A stretch of 64,000 nt of DNA from NCBI GenBank assembly GCA_013398275.1, contig VZSE01013243.1:1236658-1300657 (forward strand), given 5' to 3'. Position numbers and translations under genes: made by a program. Below the pieces are notes generated by a model. That model was not told where the DNA came from. It saw only the letters and a list, made by a program, of their open reading frames with translations, and ran no database searches. Origin of the DNA: Promerops cafer (taxonomy: Eukaryota; Chordata; Aves; Passeriformes; Nectariniidae). Position 1 is the stretch's first letter, and each line of letters opens with the position of its first letter. Shown here one piece after another: positions 1 to 11,190 of this stretch.

Positions 1-1129
1 AAAAGCCATTGAAGGAATTGCCTGACACGCTGCCTGAGTATGGTAATCAGAGAAATGTGGGTTTGGCCTGGTGTGGCAAAGAAAGAAGCAGCTATCTGGG
101 AAAGTCATTCTGTCTAGTAAATGAGAATAAACATGTTAATTTAATTGTCATCACGGAGCTCCATACTCTGCTTTTGAGTGATTGAAAAGATTTTGATGTT
201 TTTTCCACTCTAAAATAACAAAAAACACAAAACAAAACAAATAAACAAACAAAAAAATCACTCTCTTCCTGACAGACTTCCTAGAGGGATTTTTTTAATC
301 ACTTTATGAAAAAATTTTGATATCCCTGTGGGAAGCCCTGAGAAGTGAGGAAAGATTTAATGCTCCATTGCACTTCTGGATATCTGCAGGAGACATCTCT
401 CAAATTACCTTATCTTATGAGTAGTGCCTTTAAATGTTGTGTTAGTAGCACTCACATCACCAGAGATCAGGAGCAATTTCATTCCCACACCCCATTACAG
501 ATGATCAGGTGCAGCAAAGTGTTAATCCCAGAAAAGAGAAAATGTACTGTCAGCATCTGAACATCAAACAGCATAATTCTGGCTCAGACAGCAGCATTAA
601 CCCTCTATACCCTTCCAACAGAAGGTTGGCCTCACTTTACTCCTTTACACCTTCCTTTTTTTCCTAGAAAACTCCTTGCAACCTGTTTATTTGTCCTTAA
701 AATAAAAATGCAGGGAGCTGTCCAGGTGAGTAAGTACAAAAACCCAGTGGTGTGGACAATGTACATGAAATTGCCATCCCATAACTCTTTAGAATTTTTT
801 CTTTTTTCTGTTTGATGTCCCGGCTAACTTATACTGTATATTTTCTGTTTTACTTCATTGAGTTTATTTTCAGGGCTTGGCTGCAAGTCTTAATGGACAT
901 TTAAAAACTTAAGGTACTAATTAACTTATTAGCAAAGTTGAAGTGTCAAAGCCCTTAGATAATCTCTGTTAAATAATTTCTAACATTAAAATAGAATTTC
1001 CTATATGTTAGAGGGAATACCTTCAGTACATTAACACTTGGTCAGCTGAGAAGTTTGATTAATGCATCAGAAGAATTGACACAGCTCTTCTGGTAGAATA
1101 GCCTAGAGAAGACTAGACTAAAATAGATT
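1..1129. other. Non-coding AT-rich stretch, nothing recognised
   Basis: No open frame exceeds 71 codons and none resembles a known protein. Apart from the A-rich tract at 211-258 I see no repeat family, RNA gene or promoter-like element. Short T runs are scattered and look like ordinary vertebrate intergenic or intronic sequence. Confidence 0.7.
211..258. repeat. A-rich simple repeat, (AAAC)n-like
   Basis: The tract is almost only A and C, with the unit AAAC or AAAAC repeated imperfectly. It may be a decayed poly(A) tail of a retroelement, but no element body is visible upstream of it on either strand. Confidence 0.8.
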
Positions 1130-1345
1130 ATTTCAGTTAAAAGGGAGCTGCAAAAAATCCTTTAGTCTACCTGCCTGGCCAAGGACTCACCACATTAAAT
1201 CTTTTTGTTAAGGGCACTGTCCAAATGTCTCTTAAACTCTGACAGGCTGGGGTGAAGTCTCTAGGACTAGGAAGTCTGTTCCAGTGCTTGGTCACCACCT
1301 TGGTAAAGAAATGGTTCCTAACACCCAGTTCTGGTACCTAGAAAT
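1130..1345 (-). mobile_element. CR1 LINE fragment, old, reverse orientation
   Basis: Read on the plus strand, the order of phrases follows the reverse complement of the CR1 3' region. There is an AAGGGCACTGTCCAAATG-type block, then a CTCTTAAACTCTGACAGGCT block, then TGTTCCAGTGCTTGG, then GGTAAAGAAATGGTTCCTAA. In CR1 these encode and follow the C-terminal end of the reverse transcriptase ORF. The terminal 8-base repeats are absent on the low-coordinate side, so the 3' end is eroded or deleted. Many substitutions and small indels indicate an old insertion. The family call rests on remembered CR1 consensus; the subfamily cannot be assigned by eye. Confidence 0.75.
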
Positions 1346-3297
1346 AGTCAAAAAACGACACCCACATCTAACTACATCTTCTTTTTCCCCTTTTTACTTA
1401 CGTTATGAGTCTAATGGCTCAATCTACACAGCCTATCACATTCACTTAACAAGCTTTTACAATCTGTAGTAATATGCATGTAAAGAAAAAGTTATGAATG
1501 TGTAGCTTAAATTTTGTAGGCATTTTTCACAACTCTTGGTTCTAATAAATTATAAATACTACTTTTCTTGGCTTTGTGTTTATGTTTTGTATTTTTTTCA
1601 ATCAAGGACACTGAGGCCAATTTAAAATTTTGTTTGGTTCTACTTTGAGCTCTGCTTTAATTATAATGTCCATCCTAAAACAGCTTTAATGAGGGATTAT
1701 ATTTTTTTATAGGAAATACTTTTTGATATTATATGACATATAAGATATATAAGATAGTAAAATATTACAGTAATCTGTGAATTTCAGTATTTCTGTTATG
1801 CATTCTGATTTCATAAGACTTGATAACATTATGTGAAATAGTGAAGAAATAAGCAAAAAAAGCTTGAGAACACTTCCATAACCAAAAGAGGGTGTTTTTT
1901 TTTATTTAATTTTGAGCAAGCTCAGCTTGTTAATTGTTTAAATTATTGTAATTATCCAGCCCAAAAGGGTAAAATGGGAAAATCTGTTGCTCTTTCTTCA
2001 AATTAAGGTTTTCACTGAAAAAGTGCTGTGTGTTTGTACTGATGATTCATAAATGTTTCCTCTAATAGATAAAACTACAGGAGATGTTTAAAAGCACTCA
2101 GTGTTGGCCTAACTAGTGAACACAGTGAAAAAATTTTCCAATAACTTCAATGCCTGCTGACCTGGGTCACTGCCAAATGCTTTAGAAACTCTTACTTTCA
2201 GACTTTTTCCTACTAATAATTAATGGTTATTACATCAGTTCGTATATGGTTCTCTCACCATAAAAACCAGCACTTCTGCTGCCTATGCAACAAAGTGGCT
2301 TATTCAAATACATTTAAATTCATAATTTATTTGAATATATTTTCAGGATACTACATCTTAGGAGCTTATTGGATTTATTTTCCATATAAGCCATTGAATA
2401 CCATGACATCCCCAGGCTTGAAAACATGCTCCAGCCTCTTAAATCTGATGAAATGCTACCACCACTAGGCATGATTTCTGTCACGCACCATCTGGAGCAA
2501 TGGACTAACCCAAGTCAGTCAGTTCCTCTCTTGCTCTCCCACACCTGAACTGTCTTTTGTAGTAAAACCAGAGTTTTAGTGTTCTTGTTTATAGAACTTT
2601 CAAAGCTAGAAACTTCTGCTTATTTCAAAGTTCAAGCAAATGCTCAGTTTTACGCTTGTTTAAAAGGAATGTAAAACATATTTCCCAATTAATAAATGTT
2701 TCATATTTCCTTTAAAAATTGAGAAAACCAAAATCAAAATATCTGTATGTTGCTGCTGCAAAAAATTACATATTTTCAATTAAAACATTTTTCCATACTA
2801 ACAAAATTTTCTTTAACTTACCACAAAGTTTACTTACTGACCAACTTTCTATTAAATTCTTCCCAGAGGTCTGTATGTCACAGTTTGAAACAGGTGGGGT
2901 AGTGGACAGCAAAGGGGGCCCAGAGAGAAGAGGAGAGAGAATCTCCTGCAATGAGAAGTACACCAGTGTCCTCCCATGTCATACCCAGCATTTATCTTCT
3001 ACCAAGGTCCTTACCATCACCCACAATCTCACATCTGATGAGGTACCACAAGTTCTGAAAATTCAGGGCAAAAAAGGGCTGGTTCCTCAAGAAAAGTCAC
3101 AGAACTTTCTGAATATTTTCAACGCACATGTTTCAGGAAGAGATACAAACACTTGTAGTAAAAGAAAGAGCTGGAATGTCTTTTTTTTTCAGAAATACTT
3201 ACACAGTGGGTCTTTACAGAATTTTTGGGACGTTTAAGGAAAAATATGACAAACACATCAGCTTGCTGAGAATTAAAATATCATTTAACATCTATCA
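1346..3297. other. Non-coding AT-rich stretch with a 172-codon chance ORF
   Basis: The longest forward open frame in this part, at 2719-3237, encodes 172 residues with no recognisable domain, signal peptide or repeat. An overlapping reverse frame of 65 codons exists at 2766-2963. The segment 2880-3180 is locally richer in GC and poor in stops, which is enough to explain the frame. No splice-flanked coding exon or retrocopy can be recognised. Confidence 0.6.
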
Positions 3298-3327
3298 TAA
3301 TAAAGCAGTGGCTTAACTGCTTTATTA
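3298..3327. repeat. Perfect 12-base inverted repeat (stem-loop)
   Basis: The left arm TAATAAAGCAGT (3298-3309) and right arm ACTGCTTTATTA (3316-3327) are exact reverse complements separated by the six bases GGCTTA. Random expectation for 12-base arms with a short loop in 64 kb is below one, so this is the strongest short hairpin in the window. No terminal-inverted-repeat transposon body or precursor-microRNA-length extension is evident: pairing stops at both ends of the 12-base stem. Confidence 0.85.
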
Positions 3328-6300
3328 CCGAAGTGCTAGTAACTTTGCTCAACCACTTGAAAAATATCATTACCATTTGCTCATATACTAATCATTTGTT
3401 TTGCCACATTAATATTCAGGACATTAAAAAATTATCTTTTTTTCTGTTTTTAACGATCTTGTAACTGATGATTTTTTATAAATTAGAAAGATTACATATA
3501 TAAATGGAAACACACATTCAAATAAAATAATTTTTTTTTTCATGCAGAGCCCTAGTTTTTTAAAAAGCCAACAAGTCAGGAAAATGTGGTTGCAGTTTCT
3601 CCATTACAAATGACTAGAGTTGTCACAGATCCCTGTGACAACGCCCTGCACTTCTGGTCAAGAGGGAGTGCAATCCACCACACTGCGGTTGGTGCTGCTT
3701 TTAGCGACCCTAGGTGGAGAGAATTCCTGCCTGCCGGATACATTGAGGAGAAGCTGTGAGTTGATATGGCAGCCTCCTCAGCAAGAAGCACCTCCTGTCA
3801 GCTCTTGCCAAGGTTTGGCAGCACAAGCTGAGATTTAGCATGAAGGCAGTGAGGACATGCTTCTTTCTTCCACGCTTGCTAAATTCAAGCGTTCATCCCC
3901 AAGCAGCCCCTGGAGATACATGGTGCTGTGGAGGCCACTCTCAGTAGTGCACTTTAGGGAACTGAGTTTGCTTCAAAGCCCAACTGAATCTTCACCAGAG
4001 CAGGCTGCTGGAGCCCTTACTGGAGTATTTGAAATGCTCTGCTAATATGAATTTAGTTGAATTTTATTCTGAAAATACAAAAAAACAAGCAAACTCAGAA
4101 CAATCATCACAAAATATTTTAATCTGATATTTTCAAAATTCTCTTTATTCCAAGGTCCAGAAGCCACTAGATTCCCAATTCTTCAAATCATTGGAGTTTG
4201 AAAAGTCTGATAATGTTTTGGGGTCTTTCAGGTGTGAAAGAAAATTATCTAGCCTCTCTTGAGAGCTAGAATCCAAAACCCAGATGCCTCTCCCTGGGAT
4301 CCTGTTCTCCCAGTCATTGTGCTGTGTGGTTTACTACCTGAAGAGACAATTAATGAATGTATCATTGACAGCCTATAAAATAGAAGGATTTAATATAGCT
4401 TTAAGACAGAACACTGACTCAAAGCAATGCTCCTCTACTATATTTTCCATGCTATGGAAGAATAATTTGCCTGCATTTCCTGAAAGCTTCTTCCTGACTT
4501 CTCCCTAGTAAGTCACCCTGGGATATGCTCTTTATACCCGATATATCTTATTCTGTCTCTGGTGATCTTCCATTCTTTCCTTTCTTCTGTTCTTACAAAA
4601 GGTAGGAAAAAATCATAGGGGATGATTTTCACAAAACTTTGGAAGGCTACATGTGTGTGTGTATGCTCAGTTTCATCCTATATGCTCTAAAGGTATCTTG
4701 CAAACCTTTGTGGGACACCTCTCTTTCTTCTCTTGATTATTTTTTTTTCAATTACAGGTTATAATGGACCTGTTTACCAGAGCAACTGAATAAGTAAAGC
4801 ATTTTAGTGCAGCTAAACAGGACACCTATGGGACAGAATGCACCTCTTGTTTAGTACATCAAATATTTTCTGTGTTAGTGACAAGGAAAAGAAATAATTG
4901 CCTGCAAAAAATGTCATATAGTCCTCAAGTAAGAACATATATTTAACATATTGTAATAACTGAAAATTCTAGGAAGAGGTTTCTGATCCAGGTAAAAGAT
5001 TTTTAAAGGTCTCTAATCTAACACACCTATTTCCTCCTCCCAATTTGTGCTTGACTGCTATTCAAGCTATATGGAAACTGAAAAAGAAGATTATCCTGAA
5101 AAGGATTATTTTTCATTATATGTCCTCCAAAGTTTCATAAGTGTTATGATTTTTCTTAAAAGAAATGTGAAAAATGCCTAAACCCTTTTCATGTTATTCT
5201 CTAAAGCTGTTCTTCATGAATTGAAAGCCTCAATTCCTCCTGTAAATTCCTCCCTCCCCCTTCTTTGAGATGGCAGGTCTTTAAGCAAAATATTGTTTTT
5301 ACTTAAAGTGAAATTCTGCTTAGGATTACCATTGGAAGGCATCTGTGAATTTGTGAAATGCCAGTTTTATAAGAGACACAGAAAGAATCTTGAACTTTTT
5401 TTGTACTGGAGGAGGACAGAGAGTACAAACCAGCCATTGTTAGAAAAGGGGTGTTTAGTTTCAGGTAAGGGAAGAAAAAGAAAAAATATTGTTGCTAAGA
5501 AAGATATATAGAATATAGAAAAATTAAACTGGATAGGTAGAAAATCTTCAAATAAGTCCAGAGCATTGAAATGACTATTCAAGGTCTTTAGGAAAGTTAG
5601 AAAAAACATGCAAGAGGAAAAATGGATCTGCCTGGGTGGGAAACCTTCAGTGTCCCTTCCCACATTATGATTTATGATGTTTATTTGACATAGTAAATCT
5701 AATTTAATCTCACAAACCTTACTATATCTCTTTCATTCTATGATATTTGTCACCTTTTTCTTCTTCCACATCTCAAAATTCTCACCTATTCCAGTGAACT
5801 GTTGTCTGTTCAGAGGTTCATAATTCACAAAATCTCTTTCTTCCTACCTTCCTGTGTGACAACATATTTAAAATCTTCTTTTATGTGTTAGCTGAGCCCA
5901 TTCTATCTTAGAACCTGCCACATATATTTGTCTTGGTTGTGCCTGTATTCCACACAAGTCTTCTTTTCATTTATGCTGTGGAAAATTACTTGCATCAAGC
6001 CCAAAATCCAGCATAACTGAATCACAACAACTAAGGAAACAGAGGTCACCGAATATTTGTTTTACTCTAGGGAGGGTTTTTTTAACCATCCATCTATGGG
6101 TCCTTGAGCAACTCTCTAGACTACTTCCAAGGCGTCTGTTAAATATAATAAAAGCAAACAAACCTACCCCTTGACAGTAGACTGAGCATCCATATACAGG
6201 GATGCACAAGGAATGTTTCAGGGGATTTGCAAATTAGAAGTGTTTAGCTGAGAGTGATACACCTCCAGTTTTAATTTTTATTTGTAAATATTAGGGCGCA

Positions 6301-9300
6301 TCTTCCAATAGATCTTTAGCCGTGACAGCCCCTCATGATTTGGCAGGGCAGGTACAGTTATGAAACACCTGCAGGCTGGGGGAGTGGGATGAGGCCAATC
6401 AGGGTCTTGCATCATAAACAGAAACCCGTGGGTTCCTGCTCCCACTCCTAGCCATGACAGAGGGCAAGGATGGCTTGCCACTGGGAAGTGCCCTGACACC
6501 CACCTCCTGGCAAGACAGATGGCTGCTTTTCTTGGCTCTCCTAGACAAGACACCTGATCTTTGCATAACTGAAGGTGTCTGAGAGGGAGGCTTCCTGTGG
6601 CAAAAGGGAGGTTTGACCTTACAGAAAAACAAATGCCAGAAATAGCACCATGAGGCTCTGTGCATCGCTCCAGTCACAGACATAAATGTGCATTTCTGAC
6701 TGTATATGGAGATACTAAGATGGCCAGAAGACTGAGGGTTTCTGTCCTATTCTCAAGCCTGCTATAAATGGAAAACAAGAACATGAGTTCTGTCCTGAAA
6801 CCTGGCTATGAAACATTTAAGAATACACAAAGAAGAATGATTTTTACACCTGCTGAGTAAAACATTAATAATTTATATTTTCTGGTACAACAGAACATTT
6901 TAATTTCCAAAAACCCAAGTTTGAAGTTGAACTGCTAAAGTTTTGATGGAGTTTTCAATGACATAACCATAACCATTGTAATGATTCTTGAAGAAAAGAA
7001 ATTCTGTCTTTGAAACCATATTCTTAAAATAAGCTGCTATCTCCTAGTCACAATTAAGGTTTTTAAGTGTGCCAATTAGACTGTATCTTATTCTTAAGAG
7101 GTTTTGATTGCACTTCTGAAAAAAGTGATTTGGGAATCAAGTCAATTCTCAGAAGAGGCTCAAGAAGCTTTTAAAATAATTTTTCTGATGCATGAAAGCA
7201 CAATCTAAGTGGAGCTGTGTTTTCACATAAGGTCTTTTTCCTTAATGTATGATGTATTAAGCAATACTACTCATAGTTATAGTTCAAAGAATTTTAAGAG
7301 GCATCAAGAAGTTTATTTAAAAGGTGGTGGGGAAAAAAACACCCTCTTGAATTCTTTCTACAGAACAAACATCACTGTAAAACTTTTTTCTCCCCTTTCA
7401 GATAGCAGCTTTTAACTGCTGGTATTTTCATTCTGCATTGCAAACAAGCTCAAGAACATGTGAATATATTTGGACTGTAAGGGTGAAACTTTTCAAGGGT
7501 TATTACCATTTAAAATTATACTTTAAGAAGGTAGCGAGGATCAAGATGGAAAGAAGGATTCATGACATCAAGAGCTCAACCTGTCCAGCTGCAAGAGAGC
7601 CTGGAGGTTCAGCAGGTATGAAGACCTCTCACTCCAGACAATGCTCCACTAAAAGGCAGCTTGGGAGGCAGCAGATCACAGGACTACCATCTTCTGGCTG
7701 TCAGGACTTCAGAGAACTCTCTGATTTTGTTTTTCACTCAAAACACAAACTCTTTTCTGTGTGTGGAAACTGTTTGGGATTTTTTTTTTGTATGCAGCTT
7801 ACGTACAATGTGTAGGGAACTTTACATGAAAAAGATGTTTTTAACCTGTCTACACATTTTATTTAAAATAGCTGGGAGCATGTGGCTTTTTCTTTCTAGG
7901 TTCTGTGAATAAAATTCACCAAAGTGAATGAAATACCTGAAAGTGAGTGCAGAATTACAGTACAATACAAATGTCATGAGTCTCAAAAAGATATAAGAAA
8001 CTTTATGGTTCCATTGTAATATGTGGTGGTCATAAAGTCCTTACGTAGCTATTGCCCGTTGAACTACAGAAGGTCTCAGAATAGCACAACACACATACAC
8101 AAACCTTCCCCCATTATAGACTTGGTCTACAAAACACTTTACTTTCAAATAACTCTTACTAATAGTGAATAATGTCCACTTGGCTCAGCAGTCTCACTGG
8201 CAGTGTGAGCTCACAGGACCCTCTGCTCTCACCATCTCCTGTCTTGCTGCCTTCTCACACCCCTGCAATCCCTTCAGCCTTACAGCCCACATTGCTGCAG
8301 AGAAGTGGTGGTGTGCCTGGAATTTGGCCTGCATCTCAGTTTTCATCAATTCTTAGCCCATCTCTCAGAATTACTCTTATAATTAATATCAAAATCAATG
8401 CAAAAAGTAAAGTTAGAAAATGTTTTGTGTGTCATTCCTTGTAATGCCAAAGTTTCTGACACAACAGAATATCTCTGAAAATTTAATATTTTATCCTCTG
8501 TAGGAGCATTAAGGAACTCCCCCAGTAAAACCTAGCTGGCAATTTGGCCATAATGGAGTCCTGAAGGATTATAGAAGTAGCTGCATTATCCTGTGCAAAT
8601 ACTCAATTGCTACTTGCATGAATTTTTTAATTAAACTCTCATTAAGAATTACAAACAAATCTGAATGTATTATTGTGATCCTACATGGAAGAGACAGAGA
8701 AGATGGGAAATGAAAGCTGTCTTGTGCTGAGGATAAATTTCTGAAATAAAACACCCAATATCTCACCCCAAAATAATAAAAAAATGAACAGGCAGGAGAA
8801 TGTTAAAGCCCAAACGTGTGCTCTTATTCAAAGGTTATGTTGGCTCAGTGCAAAAATTATCAAGAAAATAAAGATAGGAGAAACCCATGTGAAACACACA
8901 GTATGGGAAAAAATGTCACAAAATGACTGTGATGTTTTAAAAAAATATTTATATGGAAGCCTTTCCTCTTTTTCATGTATTTTCTAGTATCTGATTTGCC
9001 CAAATTGATTAGTACAGATAATTTGAAATAATTAAATGAAGTTGAAATAAATATTGGAACTAAATACAGGTATAGCTTTAAAACAATCTTAATAGTTAGT
9101 TGATATCATGGTAAGACATGCACTACTAAGACTCTTAATACGTATCTTCCCATCTGTGTTTCATTTAAGATGTAATTTTTTCCTGTCCCAGTAAGGATCT
9201 ACTCTGTTTCCATCCTGAATGTGCTGTTCCAATTAAAAATACTGTGCTTATATTTACCTTTGTTACAGGCAATGGGTTGATACTTCAATTCTCACATCAA

Positions 9301-10914
9301 TTTTAAATTTATCTTTATAAGGAGTATCAATTTTTTTAGTTTTTTTATGAGACCACATTGTCTACATTTAATTACAGATGTAATTTTTCATCATTATTTT
9401 GAAACTTGGGCTTTTGGAGACAGCTTTCCTTTTTTTAGGGTATTTTTATATGATTATAATTCACTTATTTTCTCCAGCTCTGACCAACAGCATTTTCTTT
9501 GAGGTCAATAAAACCCCAGTATCTGTACAAAGCAGCTAGCTATTTACATGCAAACATGGGCAGCATCCCACCACTTCACAAATAGAAAAAGAATCAGTAC
9601 CTCTGTCAACCTCATTTCTTAGTTTATTCAAGTGGCATTTCAATTAATTTTGCTTTATTCAGTTAACTTTTGCTTGGGGTAACTGATTTGTCCCTAATAA
9701 GGTTCACGTGGGTGAGTGGCAATGTGGAGGTATGATGTGATGTGTGCAGTATTTATTTTAACATTGAAGGAAAATTCAGTTTAAAAAATGTGGCTTGTAT
9801 GAAGTGTTGGTAATGGCAGAAGACAGGACTATTTTTTGACCTCCTGTGAGTTCCACTGTCGTGTGCCAGTTTCTGGGAATTTTAACGCCTTAGTCTTGAA
9901 TTTCCTTCTAGTCCCTTGATTTTGGTGTTCTGGTGGAACATAATGGTGCCAGGAGCCTACTAAGGAGGTTGTGCCAGCCTGGAGGGCTGCAGGAAACATC
10001 AGGGTTGGGGCTGGACCCTGCATGGACAGCCAGACCTGGCTGTGGGGTTGGGCACCCTGGGCAGCATCCCCCCCTGGCAGTGGGGGGACATGGGACATGA
10101 GATTTAATCCTACCAAGTGAATGGCAGCAGCTTCAATTATTGCTGTGACCTTTGGGAAACCACAAATGTCAAAAAGAGAGCTGTATTTTGTGGGTGAAGT
10201 CAGGGCTATTTCAGAGCTGGAAGAGGGGAAGCACCTGCCTATTTCACATATTCCTGAGGTTATAATGCCTTCTGTTTGGGCAAAAGAGCACACCACCATC
10301 TGCTACCCTCTTTAAAAGTTACAGCATCTGCTTTCCAGATGTGTGGCCAGTGCATCTGGCAGCAAGGTGAAGCTCAGCCAGGCCCCTCAATCTGGAGCAG
10401 GTGCTGCCAGAAGATGTAGTGGGGCCTCAAAGACATGGTAGGGAGAGCAAAGCACCAACACCTCCCTCCCGTGAACACCTACAGGAACCAAAAGGGCTTC
10501 CTGACAGAGAAATTTATCGTTTCTGATCCATGCTAAATGACAGAACGCAGTGAGAAATTATTTTATTTAATATTCTACAAGTTGCTACAACTTTAAGCTG
10601 ATTAGAAGCTGTGAATAACATCATTTTCTCCTAAGAGAACTAAATAAATTATCATCTTTAGCCTTTTATTTACAGCATTTCAAAAAAAAAGCCCTCAGCT
10701 TTACCTGCATGAGCAGTCACACTAAAATTCTCCTTATGCTTCCAGTTTGCAGGCCTAAGGATCAGTACCTGCATATAGCATTGGCCTCATACTCAGTGCT
10801 GGCAGAACCCCTCTAATAGCAAGGAGGGACACCAAAGGGTTAGGAGACAATTTTTGACATGAGTTCATGTAAATCATGCAGTTCTGGTGTAGTTTGCTGC
10901 ATTTTGAAGCATTT
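3328..10914. other. Non-coding stretch, mostly AT-rich, no gene recognised
   Basis: Open frames here are all under 160 codons. The longest is a reverse frame of 156 codons at 9829-10299. It lies in a locally GC-richer patch (about 9960-10110, with C and G runs) that lacks stops by composition, and its translation has no domain I know. Donor-like CAGGTA motifs occur (for example near 7613), but no paired acceptor plus coding exon is convincing. Poly-T runs at 3531-3540 and near 7781 are simple tracts. I see no CR1 remnant in this interval. Confidence 0.6.
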
Positions 10915-11190
10915 CATAGAGTCATGGAACCATTAAGGTTGGAAAAGACCTTTAAGTTCATCGAGCCCAGCCATCAACCCAGCACCACCACCATGTTCAC
11001 CATTAGACCATGTCCTCACGTACCACACCCACAAGGTTTTTTGAACACTTCCAGGACGGTGACTCCACTGTTTCCCTGGGCAACCTGTTCTAATGATCTA
11101 CAACCTTTTACATGAAGAATTTTTTCCTAATATCTAATCCAAGCCTACCCTGATGGAACTTGAGGTCATTTCCTCTTGTCCTATCATCTA
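10915..11190 (-). mobile_element. CR1 LINE 3' end, reverse orientation, with terminal repeats
   Basis: The low-coordinate edge carries two copies of the CR1 terminal octamer, CATAGAGT and CATGGAAC (10915-10930), the reverse complement of the ATTCTRTG tail repeats. Then follow GGTTGGAAAAGACCTTTAAG, a TCATCGAGCCCAGCC block, ACCATGTCCTCACGTACCAC, CCAGGACGGTGACTCCACTG, CCCTGGGCAACCTGTTCTAA, TTTTTTCCTAATATCTAATC and TGGAACTTGAGGTCATTTCC, ending near GTCCTATC. This is the canonical order for the last 280 or so bases of CR1, so the element is a 5'-truncated insertion with an intact 3' end. A target-site duplication is not expected to be clear for CR1 and none is seen. Confidence 0.93.

Noticed and set aside
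2719..3237. 172-codon forward open frame
   Set aside because: No recognisable domain, low-complexity start, overlapping opposite-strand frame and no promoter or splice context. It fits a chance frame in a stop-poor patch.
10030..10100. G-rich run that might form a quadruplex
   Set aside because: The G tracts are separated by a long C-rich loop that would pair with them, so a stable quadruplex is unlikely.
9829..10299. 156-codon reverse open frame
   Set aside because: It sits on a GC-richer patch with C/G runs. The translation is unrecognised and shows no conserved-protein pattern.
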